Shown: positions 22,149-34,383 of the stretch, one piece after another
How positions within the stretch are numbered: the stretch's first letter is position 1
Layout of the letters: each line of letters opens with the position of its first letter
DNA from: Macrotrachela quadricornifera
Lineage: Eukaryota; Rotifera; Eurotatoria; Philodinida; Philodinidae
Length of the DNA: 64,000 nt
Direction: 5' to 3'
Assembly (NCBI GenBank): GCA_022393335.1
Contig: JAJEKB010021796.1
Coordinates: forward strand, 1-64,000
The notes under the pieces: model-generated
What the model was told of the DNA's origin: nothing
Databases searched by the model: none
What the model saw: the letters and a program-made list of their open reading frames with translations, nothing else
Made by a program: the position numbers and the translations under genes

Positions 22149-22928
22149 TTAGTCTATAACAATATATGGATCATTTGAGAGCAAATTATTTGTTGAAGCA
22201 CATCGTATTTCTTTTGAATTAAGTATAAAAACTGTTTTAATCTTTCCTTCTAACATATGCTGTTTAGGTAATTTAAAAAATTCCACAACACGTGTTACAA
22301 TCGAATCAATATCAGAATCATATATATTTAATGATAAATTTCCATCATGTTCAAGCCAATGAGAATGTAAAACATCGCTATTTATTATTTGTGCATTAAT
22401 ATATTCACGTTTGGAACAAACAAAACATTTTAAATAAATACGTTGATATACTAATGAAGATGAATCGATTTTTATATCATTGTCATTTGTAATATTACAA
22501 GTATCATCTATCGATTTAAATCGTTTTGGTTTAGATTCATCAGTTGTTTTTGATTTACGTTTAACAATGGTTTTTTCTGTTCTCATTGTTGTTATAGTTG
22601 TTTGTGTTGTTGTCATTGTTGTTGTTGTTTTGTTTTTAGCTATTGATAATGAACGACGATTTCTAGAAGAAGTTGTATCTAATGATTGATCTGATGTTGA
22701 CTATGATAAAGATAAATATTTATAAATAAAGTAATTTTATTTTCTTATATAAGGAATACAAACTATTGATGTAATGCATTTATTATCATCTTCAGTTGAA
22801 TTTTGCATTAACTGATCAATTGTTGATTGTTCCAAACGATCAAGAACAACATGACATTGAAGAATTGAATGAACATATTTACTCATTGAGGCTTTAGTTT
22901 TATTATTACGAAACGTATTAGCAGCCAT
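22149..22928 (-). CDS. Unrecognised protein with possible small zinc-binding segment
   Basis: Two minus-strand exons (22764-22928 and 22149-22700), phase 0 GT-AG intron of 63 nt, give 238 residues. The first exon starts MAANTFRNNKTKASMSKYVH and continues with helix-like QCHVVLDRLEQSTIDQL. Exon 2 begins with a Thr/Ser-rich low-complexity run and basic patches (RKSK, KPKRFK) that could be nuclear localisation signals. The C-terminal 110 residues look folded: YLKCFVCSKREY, then LHSHWLEHDGN, a Cys-x2-Cys followed about 20 residues later by His residues, as in a single zinc finger. It ends NNLLSNDPYIVID. No family is recognised. The conserved-looking Cys/His spacing and intact splice junction support a real gene. 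Confidence 0.6.
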
Positions 22929-24032
22929 GCTGATAAATTCTGTATAAAAGAAAATACGATTTTCTTTTCGAACCATGTATAAAATAAACTGAAAACACAC
23001 AACTGTATGTTCTATCTTCTCACTGACAAACTCATTTCTCAAGCAAATAAGCGTAAAAAGTGCATAGTTCTAAAATCTGAAGAAAATTTGTTTTTCAAGG
23101 AAAAACAATTTTTGAAAACATTTACTGTCACAAACTCGCTTTTTTCTCATAAACAATATTTTAAAAGGATTAATAAGCTTGCTTTTTACACATAAAAATG
23201 CTGACTTTTCCGTTCCTTTTCTATTTAGACTATTGCAAAATACAAACAATCAACATTGTTGATAATTATTATAAAAGTTAAGATACTGTAGAAAGATCAA
23301 ATATAGATTTTTTTGAAAATAGTAAAAATAAAATCTTTATCTATCTTGAGTTAAATTAAGTTTTTTTTTCAATAGTTATTTATAAATTAGATTGCATGTA
23401 TAAGTTCAATGATAGGGTCAACCAGTCACCTATGCGAAAAAAAAACTTCATAGATATTGGTACGTAGCGTACGAAAGGTTGTTATGTATACGATAATTAA
23501 GCGTATATCATATGAAAAAACGTAATCGATAAAAGCGATTGGTTACTTCTATACGTTACGAACAATTTCTTCTGTACGAATATTTATTCACATGAATTAA
23601 TTGTTTATAATAGACAACACATGATTTAGATTGAGTTAAGAATGTTTTTAAAACAAGAACTAAAGAATGAACCATATATAAATATGATAAACTAGACAGA
23701 ACCCAACTTTCTTGCTTTAGATGACATAACGATCAATAAAATATAATGTATTATTGATCTATTTTTGATAAATAATCAATCTTTATAAATTTATTACTCT
23801 CCGTTTTCAAGAAAATCTAAACTGACCTTCATAATAGAATTTTCTATTTAGTTTTCTTATAAACATTCAATTCAGTATTTTAATTTTTATTAAACTCAAT
23901 TGATCCCAGTTTATGTTAACTTCAGCACGAAATACTTTTCGCAAAATATTCGTTTCATGATAGCATTGCTAGTTTGTGATTATCACTTTTATATACTATT
24001 ATATATATTTCCTTTCATTTTATTACTACTCT
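22929..24032. other. Intergenic, about 1.1 kb
   Basis: AT-rich. Around 23,455-23,560 there is a CG-containing stretch with short dyads (for example TACGTAGCGTACG). No gene, RNA or repeat family is recognised. Confidence 0.4.
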
Positions 24033-24713
24033 CTAAATTTTTATTGCATTGAAATATTTATTTAATTTATATTTACCTTTCTTTGGTAGTTTCTGTTTTT
24101 TTTGACTTTTGTGTAGTATTGATAAAGCACGTGTTTGTGTCACTGAACGTGGTAGAAGACTTTGTGCTTTTGCATTATCATCCGTCGAACAAAAACCTTC
24201 AATATCACATGTAATAGACAAGAATTTCAAGCCTGATAATACAATATATAAGGCTTGTCGAACACGTTCACTGTATTTTGGTAAAGGAAGAAGACATACT
24301 GGACATGCCAATCGTTTTGTCAATGGTCGTAAAGTTAGATTAGGTATAATTGGTTTTTTAATCTTAGGCCGAAGACCAACAAATGCTAAAAAGCTTTCTT
24401 CGTCAATACCATTCACTATTCGATTATTATCATCATCAGCACCGTCGTCTTCATCATCACTTGTGATATAAAGAACTTCATCGGTATGTGGTATGTTTGT
24501 ATTTTCAATTTGATGATTATTATTATTTTCATCACTTTTTATTGTTTGTATAATTGATTGTTGGTCAATATGGGATTTTGATGTAGGAGAAGAAGATGTT
24601 GATGGTGATAATGTTGTTCGACGAAGAACAGGTGTAAATTGTGATCTTGTTGACGTTAATGAATGTTGACGGAAAGCAGTATTTGATGTACAATATGCCG
24701 TTGCCGCTGCCAT
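24033..24713 (-). CDS. Unrecognised acidic/Ser-rich protein with CPVC motif
   Basis: One open frame of 226 residues on the minus strand, starting MAAATAYCTSNTAFRQHS. Residues 25-75 are Ser/Thr/Asn-rich, 80-105 are acidic (DEDDGADDDN type). A probably folded part runs from GIDEESFLAFVGLRPK to about 205, including RLACPVCLLPLPKYSERVRQ and LKFLSITCDIEGFCSTDDN. The four Cys of these segments might bind zinc. The tail is Lys-rich (KKQKLPKKG). A good donor GGTAAATAT occurs at KKG near 24,075, so the last residues may be replaced by a downstream exon; an AG at about 24,036 would give only a short alternative tail. The family is not recognised. Confidence 0.55.
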   Translation of the reverse strand: MAAATAYCTSNTAFRQHSLTSTRSQFTPVLRRTTLSPSTSSSPTSKSHIDQQSIIQTIKSDENNNNHQIENTNIPHTDEVLYITSDDEDDGADDDNNRIVNGIDEESFLAFVGLRPKIKKPIIPNLTLRPLTKRLACPVCLLPLPKYSERVRQALYIVLSGLKFLSITCDIEGFCSTDDNAKAQSLLPRSVTQTRALSILHKSQKKQKLPKKGKYKLNKYFNAIKI

Positions 24714-25472
24714 ATCAATCGAGTTAGATAAAAGATACCGATAGAAAGACTAATATATGAAAACAGAATAAGAATAAAGATGAATATATTTTTATAAACT
24801 AATCTAAATAGAAAAAAGATTATAAAAATATAGAAATAAGTTTTTATTATCATTTAATAATTTTTCACAGATGACGCTTTTGATTTTTATAGGCGGGTAT
24901 GAATATCAATTTATATTAAAGTATGATTGACGTGCAAGTGCAAATCTTGATCAATGAAAATAATCCAGCGAGAATGGTAAAAACAAAAATTTCAAAAGTT
25001 TTAAATACTTTATTTTTACAGTAAACATCGTCCAACTTCTAACGGTCAGTTGATGAATAGAATTTAATCACGTACAAATACAAAGGCCGAATCATGAATT
25101 TGACCGTTGTTTTCTTGAAAGCGGATAGTGGCGCCCCACTTACTTTTCAATTATTGGCTCATTTTTTTCGAATAAATAATTAAAATTGTGTTTCAATTTC
25201 AAAATAAAACATAAAGATTTTTTCAAATATATTATTTAAAAACGAAATTCAGCTAATTTTTAAATAGTTATGTCCGTTACCATAACAACTTTTTTGCTTT
25301 ATAATCGTGTCATGGTGATGTCGCCAGCGCTCTTTTTTTTATCAAAACAATTGCTACTGTAACAGGTATTCAGTGAAAAAATACATATGTACCTATGCTT
25401 TCTTTTATAAATAGTCTATATATTTTTAGATCTAAGTATAGAATAAATACTTTTGTTCTGCACATATATAAT
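24714..25472. other. Divergent promoter region
   Basis: About 760 bp between a minus-strand gene and the plus-strand calcyphosin-like gene. Contains the GC-rich word TAGTGGCGCC (25126-25135), related to the GCGCCATCTA motif in reverse orientation, and a GTCGCCAGCGC cluster near 25,320 about 150 bp before the ATG. Confidence 0.4.
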
Positions 25473-26410
<938 letters not shown>

Positions 26411-27073
26411 AGTTTCATTTATTTTAACAAACAAATTAATTAACAAATAGAATTTTATAAATATAGTTTTCTTTTGTTTGCTTTTTAACTATTGTCAACT
26501 TTATTGGTTAGTAATGTGCGTAATCTCTTATATATTTTATCTCATCTGCGTATGTAAATATGCAACTGAAGAGCTTCAAAGCTATTTTATATATGTATCT
26601 CATGTGATTTTGATCATTTTCTCTCATATGCGTTTCTCATTTTTCATCTTTTATCTATGAATATCTTGTTGTGTTTTTTTCTTTTTATTTGTGACTTAAA
26701 CAATAAATTAGACAAGAACTAATATTTGAATACTTTCATATGAGGAAAGAAAAACTTAACTAGATTCTGCTGTATATATCATATCATAATTGAAGATAAG
26801 TTTTATAATATTCTCACTATTATTCATATGTTGCAATTATTCTTAATAATACACGTATAAAATCTTATTGAATATCATATTTTTCACATACACTTAGTAA
26901 GCAAATTATTAATGAAGAATCATAAATATAAAATCATTGGCGCCTTGCTAAATATTTTTTTGTTTAAATATTAGTACGATTTCGATATTGTATATTGTAT
27001 TTGTATCATATGTTGACATATATTTCAATCAATGCATACATATATATTTAATCTATACGAACACACAGCATAG
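26411..27073. other. Intergenic, about 660 bp
   Basis: 3' UTR of the EF-hand gene and upstream region of the next gene. AT-rich with TATATATA stretches near 27,040; no further feature. Confidence 0.4.
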
Positions 27074-30000
27074 ATGCTTGCCAATGTTACCATTTCAACG
27101 ATGACACCATTGGATATACAGTCGTCTATGTCATTTTCATCTACTAGTATAGCCAGTAGTGTAGTTAACATGAAACCATTTGTTAATTGGAATAAAGTAA
27201 ATAAAACAATAGATTTATTATGTTATACTAAAAATATCTCTGAGATCAATTATTGATAAAAACAAAATTTGTATTTATTCCATTTGAACAGAATCTATTT
27301 AATGTCTATTTTTTCTGTAGTGGATACAAGGTCGAGAACTATCCAATACAAAAGAAGTACAACCAGCACTTGAACGGTACTTATGGCGTAGTAAGTAAGG
27401 TGATTATTCGTTCTTTTGTGATAGCATCGACTGCAATAATATATTGAGAAATTCTTAAAAAATATCAAAACAAGTTTAAATAACTTAGTGCTTATATCAA
27501 TATCTGATTAATAAGTTCTTTGAAGATTAAATATCAATACTTCCAGATACATTTTCATCATATACTATTTTTTAATAAATTTTTATTGAATATTATAATG
27601 ATACCAATTTCATAGAACGATCTTCCCCTTCTTTTACGGCTCGACATTTTTCTAAAAATCAAAATGCAATTGGTCCACATCAGTCTTACAATGAGAATAT
27701 CTCATTATCTGAACAAAAAGAAAATCAACATTTACCAAATACATCTTCATCATCTACCAATTTCACAACAGCTACTCCAATTGAACTACAAATAAATTCA
27801 AATAATGAATTAGAGAGTAAAATTAAGAATATTTTTCATTCTTTTCTTATCTCGATTTATATAGAAATTAATTCACATTTATCTAAAAATTCTATAGCTA
27901 CTACGCAACATAATTCAAAGCCAAGTAATCATGAATCTATTCAAATAATCACATCTCAAACACGTAAACGTCAACATGATCGATATATAAATTATCATTC
28001 TCGTCTGGAAGATAGTCGACTCTATTCTTTAACGGTTTCATCAAATGATATTGTGTGTTATGGTACTAATTGCCCACCATCTGTATTCAATGCATCATAT
28101 CGATGTCGAACAATATCACCTGATAGTGATATTGATATTATAGAAAAATTACATTTAATGAATGATCAAAATATCAAAGAAAATATATCTTATATATCTT
28201 TGATTAATTTATCAAATATAATTGATCATGAACCCAATGTATCAAGAAAAAATTCTCTTTCACGATCGAAAAGCAGTATCTTAATGCATAAACCATCATT
28301 ATTTCTTGCTGATATTTTTAGTAAATATATTCAGTTCATATGGAAATTTAATAATTATAACATTTTAGATAAAATGACACATGAACAACGTGCTAAATCT
28401 ATTTCTCAATTGACTAAATTACATGAAAATCTTACAAAATCAAATGGTATGTTGATGAATACTATTCATATTATTATATGAAATATTTTCTTTATTTTAG
28501 CTACTATTGATAAGCTACAATATACTACATCACTTCCTGATGTGAATAAAAAACTAAAGCAATTACATAGTGTTACCTCATTATTAGCTGAAAGAACAAC
28601 AATAGATCCAATTGAAAATGAGAATGAAATTCCATCGATAGTCTCAACTGAACAAAAGCATATTGATGAAGACATGATTCCAGAACATATCAATCTAGAG
28701 ACATTAAGTGATAAACACACAACTAATTTAAATGAAATGACAGCATCAACTTTTATTGATCAGAAACTTCATGGATCAATGCAAATGTCTGAACAATCAG
28801 ATCAACAAATCATTTCAAGTCCTATAAAACTCATATCAATTCCTTCACTCAATTCAATTTCTGAACGAAAACAATCTCAAGAAAATATACAATCAATGCA
28901 TATTAATGATCCGTCAACAACTACTTCGGTAATATCATCATCCGTAGTACCATTCTCAATAATAAAACCATCTTCAAGTAAATCGAATACAGATACAAGC
29001 AGTGGAAAAGTTAAAAAAAGTCGAAGTACTCATTTTCTGGATGCAGAACTTGATGAACAATCTTCGAAATCAAAATTTAAATCATATAAACCATCGAAAA
29101 TAGAGCCAATTATATCACCATCAATTTCGATCGTGAACTCAACATCTGTAGAACAACAACAATTTGATGCTAAAACAAAATCAAAGACAATCTCACAGGA
29201 AAACAATACTCAATTTAATCAAGAGATCAATCTTGAAAATAATAAAGATTTATCTACAAAATCAAATGTGAAACAAAATCTAGAAGAATTATATTCAAAT
29301 AAAGATACTGAACAATCATTGAAAGCTATTTCATCATATAACAAAACAACAGACCAAAATTCTCACTCAAATGTATTAGTATCACCAATCACAATTAAAC
29401 AAAAACAAATACCATCATCAACTGATAAAAACGAAATTGAAGATAATTTGAACGATATAACTAAACATCTTTCTCACCAGTATATCATTAAACCAAATAC
29501 AGATTTTGACAAATCTCTCGGCAGTCCATCTAAAGATTTCAATAATACAAATCAAATATTATCATTATTGAAGACAACTGATCAAGTATCACAGGATTCG
29601 AATCCATCGGTAAATTTTTAGAAACATCGAATCTAACAAAATATCAATCTTGAAACATTAACAAAAATTATTTTTAATAAATTATTGTTTTTTTTTTCTT
29701 TTCAAAGCGTTCTCACTCAAAAGAACTAACTTTACCATCAATCATATCTCCATCAATATCAAATAGCAAAGAAAATTTATCTATGACACCAACAAAACCT
29801 GGTTTAACATTATTATCACCTATAGATGAAAGTGATACATCAATAGTTACTCAAACAATAACAGCATCAACTAATCTAACAACAACTGATGATAATGATG
29901 ATAATCAATCAAAAATAATTAATGAACAATTAAAACGTAGTAGTTTAGGTCTTGCACGTGATTCACTTGAGCTTCTTCGTAATGCTATACCACATCATTA

Positions 30001-31531
30001 TGATAGTGATGAACAATTAATTCCACATACTAATATTGATAATACAACTCGCAAACGAAAATCTGTTCTTAAATCACATCTTGCTAGTTCAGATAATTTA
30101 CCAACACCAGAACTTATTTCTTATATTGCTATTGATGAAGTTAAAGGTGATAAACGTTTATTGGAGAAGCAGATGCGGTATGATTAAAAAAAAACAAAAA
30201 GAAATTTTAATAAATTAAACTACAGATTTTAAAAAAGTACCTTTTCTTTTCTATGTAGACGTCGTTCACATACTGTTGGTGGTGGTATAGTTATTTCGTG
30301 TTCAAGTCCAAAACCAAAACGTGATTCCTTGACTTTACTTCAAGAACGTTATTCAGGAACTTCAACACCACATTCTGGATATAATCATTTATCTGGTTCA
30401 GATAGTAGACATGTTGAATTTATTCGTCAGCCAGGTGATACTATCACACCTGCATTACATATTGGACGTGGAATGAAATCGGTACAAACATATTCTATTC
30501 GATAGATGTTCAAAATCATTATTTATATTTTGCTAAATAGAAACATCCATGGAGTAAACATATGAGTCCTTCTTCATCCAATGATTATTATCGTCATCAT
30601 TATTATTCAAGTCATACTTTGGATTCATCAGAACGATCAAAAAGTGAAATGTCAGTAATGAGTAATCAGCAACGATTTGAAAGTCAAATTCGTTCAAGAC
30701 ATCCTTCATTGGATAGTATCTCTCGTCATCGAACTCCGCAAACTCCATTGATATTAACAACAACAACATCATTCATCGATACAGATGATATTGAAGAAGA
30801 AAGTAAATATTAATCATTATTTTATTACGTGAGAGACAAAATATTCTATTATAATATTAAAAAAATACTTTCAAAGATCTGATTTAAAGAGCTGTATAAA
30901 TTTAAATTAACTTTGAAATTCTGTCCCCTGTCGGAAATTATAATTGGATTTATTTTGAAAACCCGCTTGTAGAATTTTACTTCTTTGTCTAATTCATTCA
31001 TCACCTGTATGAGCCGTAAACCTTCATTAAACTTGTTTTCATTAGTAGTTATGTTGACAATAAATACTATAGCTCTTGTAAGATTTTAGTAAATCTATAC
31101 TCGACATTTTTAATCATTAAAATCAATTATTGAAACTTAATAAGTATTTTATATATCAGCAACAGACATGTTACAAGTCTTGTTAAGATCTACATACGAA
31201 TCATATTCTTTTATCAATAATAAGAACTTTTCCTTTTTTGGTAGAAGTTTGTCTTAACAAAAGTGATTATAATGAAATGGTTCGTTTAATTATGACACCA
31301 TTATCAAAAAAGAAAAAGTAATATATGTTTTAATTTATATCATTTACAATTATTTATTTTATATCTTTTAGAAAACATCCAATTGAATCTACAGTCGATT
31401 CTAGCATTGAATTTTGTATTAATAGTCGCTTCACAACATTTCAAAATTTAATTCTTTTAATTCTCTTGATTATTTTCTATATATTTATTTTTATTAAAAG
31501 TCAATATTGGCAGGAATATAATCAAAACTAA
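27074..31531 (+). CDS. Large low-complexity Ser/Thr-rich protein with C-terminal membrane anchor
   Basis: Ten exons (27074-27196, 27321-27390, 27616-27816, 27865-28446, 28501-29609, 29708-30177, 30259-30481, 30541-30802, 31245-31317, 31372-31531) splice in frame to 1,090 residues. The family is not recognised. A conserved-looking N-terminal segment is FVNWNKWIQGRELSNTKEV followed by PALERYLWR. The middle is mostly disordered Ser/Thr/Asn/Gln, with one helical stretch (MTHEQRAKSISQLTKLHENL, then TIDKLQYTTSLPDVNKKLKQ). The last exon encodes CINSRFTTFQNLILLILLII continuing FYIFIFIKSQYWQEYNQN, a single hydrophobic span with a short polar tail: a tail-anchored ER or nuclear-envelope type topology. 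IRAG/LRMP-like proteins share this layout, but no sequence match is claimed. The 48-nt intron 27817-27864 is itself open in frame and may be optionally retained. Confidence 0.7.
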
Positions 31532-32616
31532 CGATCATAATGTATAATTATTCATTTTTATAAATTAAAGAGTTTTACTTTTGTTCTTATCATGATTTAC
31601 CTAGACTAGAACGAATTTTTGTCGAATATTTTCAATTATTATAGCAGGTGATAAATATATTTCATAACAAAAAAATATCAATAGCAATCGTTATTTTTTT
31701 GGATTCTATGTTAGGATAACAAATAAAAATAAATAATTGGTTAGTTATTTGTCAATATCATCTAATTTAGTTTTGTATTGATTCAAATAATCTTCAAATA
31801 AAAAAAAAACTGTTTCATCTTAATTATTTGCTCAGTGTATCATATTGTAGACATTTATTTTACAGTAACACTGGAATAAGTGTTCAAATTTTTTTTTTGT
31901 AAATATGATATATATTATTCTACTATTCGTATTATTGAAAACTTCTTAATAAACATTGCTGATCTATTTCGAAAATTTCGACGATTGTATACGTCATGGC
32001 AATATGAATATTTATTAGTAGAGATATATGAGTGCGTAAGATTTATTTAAATATTTTTTATCTTAATTTAAAATGATAATAGAACTATATCACCGCCATT
32101 TTTATATAAATATCTATGGTGATGTTACAATGAATAATTTGATTGTAGCGACTTAGATTTAGGATTGGTAGTTAGACTAACTAATCTCTAACTTTTTCTT
32201 TCTGTTTGGTATAGACTAACATGTACTCGGATCATATGGCTGTTCTGTTGCTAGAGCGAAGCTTCGCGGTGATTCTCGACTATTCGAGTACCTTCTCGAA
32301 TAGAATTTTTTTTCTTCTTACGAACGAACAGTAAAAGAGGGCGTATCATGGAAGAGAAGAGAAACCACTCGCACTATACTTGTTTTTGTCGTTGTAGTCC
32401 ATACGTAATCATTATATACAACATAGGGAGCGAGAGAAGAAAAAATGAATAAAATTATATATTATTCAGTAGTCTTACAGTTCGAACTAGTTTTGAAAAG
32501 AAAAGAAGAATACAAAAAATAAAAACATTAGTCACGGTTATGAACATATATTTTAATATTTTATAGATTGGATTTTTGCTCAATATACATATATATATTC
32601 TTAAATATATTATATC
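31532..32616. other. Intergenic region with heat-shock promoter of the DNAJB gene
   Basis: About 1.08 kb. The first 600 bp are AT-rich and featureless. From about 32,210 the sequence is less AT-rich and carries the phased HSE array (32258-32305), a TATA-like ATTATATACA at about 32,411, and an acceptor-like TTTTATAG at about 32,566, so a 5' UTR intron is possible. Confidence 0.55.
32258..32305. promoter_or_regulatory. Extended heat-shock element (phased GAA/TTC array)
   Basis: Units of five bases with GAA and TTC alternate in strict register: GAA at 32258, TTC at 32263, 32273, 32283 and 32293, and GAA at 32298; the intervening positions 32268, 32278 and 32288 read GGT, GAC and GTA. The palindrome GCGAAGCTTCGC (32256-32267) and the CTTCTCGAAT dyad bracket it. 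HSF trimers bind at least three alternating nGAAn units, so this array could hold two or three trimers. It lies about 310-360 bp upstream of a DNAJB1-type Hsp40 start, a known HSF target class. Confidence 0.75.
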
Positions 32617-34383
32617 ATGGGCAAAGACTATTACAAAATCTTAGGTGAATAATGTTTAATTTATTTTCTTTTTTAAATTTGTTTTCTTTTTATTTTGTAC
32701 TGTTCAGGTTTAAGTAAAGGTGCCACTGATGATGATATTAAAAAAGCTTATCGAAAACTGTAAGTTAAATAATGAATTTTAAAAAAATAATAATAATTTT
32801 AAAAAATTTTTTTAGTGCATTAAAATACCATCCAGATAAAAATAAAGAAGCTGGTGCCGAAGAAAAATTTAAAGAAGTTGCTGAAGCTTATGAAGTTTTA
32901 TCCGATCCAAAAAAGAAAGAAATTTTTGATAAATACGGTGAAGAAGGTATAATATGAAATTTTTTTAAAATTTAATTAAATTAATTATTTTATATTTTTC
33001 TAGGTTTGAAAGCCGGTGGTGGTGGTGGCGGTGGTGGTCCTGGTGCAGCAGGCCAACAATTCTTCTATTCAAATGTTGATCCTCATCAAACATTTCGCAT
33101 GTTCTTTGTACGAACAAAAGATAATTTTTTGTAAAATGTTTTATTAAAATTATTTTCTCATAGAATGGTGCTGATCCATTCGCAATGTTCTTTGGTGGTG
33201 AAGGTGATGATGAGGATGGACCAGGTGGTGGTTTTGGTGGTTTTCCTGGTCTTGGTGGATTTCATTTTGGTGGTGGTGGTATGGGTGGTCGTGGTGGACC
33301 ACAAAGTCAAATGCAACGAAAAAAAACTCAGGATCCACCTGTTGAACATGAATTATTTGTATCACTAGAAGAAATAGCATCTGGTACAACTAAAAAAATG
33401 AAAATTTCACGAAAAGTTTTAAATCCAGATAATCGCTCAACACGTATGGAAGATAAAGTATTAACTATTGAAATAAAACCTGGATGGAAACAAGGAACAA
33501 AAATAACATTTCCACGTGAAGGTGATCAAAGTCCATCAACAATACCAGCTGATATCGTATTTATTATCAAAGATAAAGTACATCCAGTTTTCCGACGAGA
33601 TGGTAGTGATCTTCTTTATACAGCAAAAATTAGTCTTAAAGATGTAAGTTTTAAATAATCTATCTAACGATCATAATCAATCATTAGTTTTTTCTTTTTA
33701 AATGATTACATCATATTAAAAATGTAAATAGAGAGAAAAAGAATGAAAGTATTACTTAATCAAAAATACACGCAATCGTAGATGTATGTTTTTTGAGGTC
33801 AAGAGGAAAAAAAAAAATTTTTTTCATTCAATTTTACATGAATCCTTTTATGAGTGAAGTTTTGAAGAGTTGTTTATTTGACTTTGTAAATCTAAAGATC
33901 ATATGATAATGAATTTATCGCATTGCGAACAGAGGAATTTTTAAATGTCTGGAAAAAAAAACACGAAAAACCTGTATATCTAATATTTTAACGTTCAAAA
34001 GACATGCTTTCTTATTTGACTTCACTTATAAAAAATGGTGGGAATTCAGAGCCTAAATTACTCGAATATAAACCTTATAACTAAAAATGCAGATGAAATT
34101 ATCAATAGAGTATATAAATATAAATGATTATTTATTTATTTTTCTCTAGGCATTATGTGGAACAACCATTACTGTCCCAACACTTGATCAATCTCGTGTG
34201 CGAAAATTGCAACTAAACGAAGTAATTAAACCAACAACAGAAAAACGACTTACTGGCGACGGTCTACCCTTTCCAAAACAACCAACTAAACGAGGAGATA
34301 TTGTTGTGAAATTTGACATTAAATTTCCTGATACACTTACTAAAGAGCAGAAGGAAGTAATCTCATCTACATTACGTGTTTAA
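32617..34383 (+). CDS. DNAJB1: Hsp40 co-chaperone, DNAJB1/4/5 type
   Basis: Six exons (32617-32644, 32708-32759, 32816-32946, 33004-33107, 33164-33643, 34150-34383) give 342 residues, the usual class B length. The J domain (1-70) starts [20 protein letters not shown] and contains the catalytic HPD in [11 protein letters not shown], which stimulates Hsp70 ATP hydrolysis. A Gly/Phe-rich region follows ([18 protein letters not shown]). The C-terminal substrate-binding domains contain [65 protein letters not shown] and [20 protein letters not shown], followed by a dimerisation helix. No zinc-finger CXXCXGXG repeats are present, which excludes class A. Heat induction is expected from the upstream HSE array. 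The 506-nt intron 5 is long; the others are about 55-65 nt. Confidence 0.95.

Noticed and set aside
33150..33389. Histidine-rich frames opposite the DNAJB gene
   Set aside because: Mirror image of the Gly/Phe-rich codons of the J-protein; no independent support.
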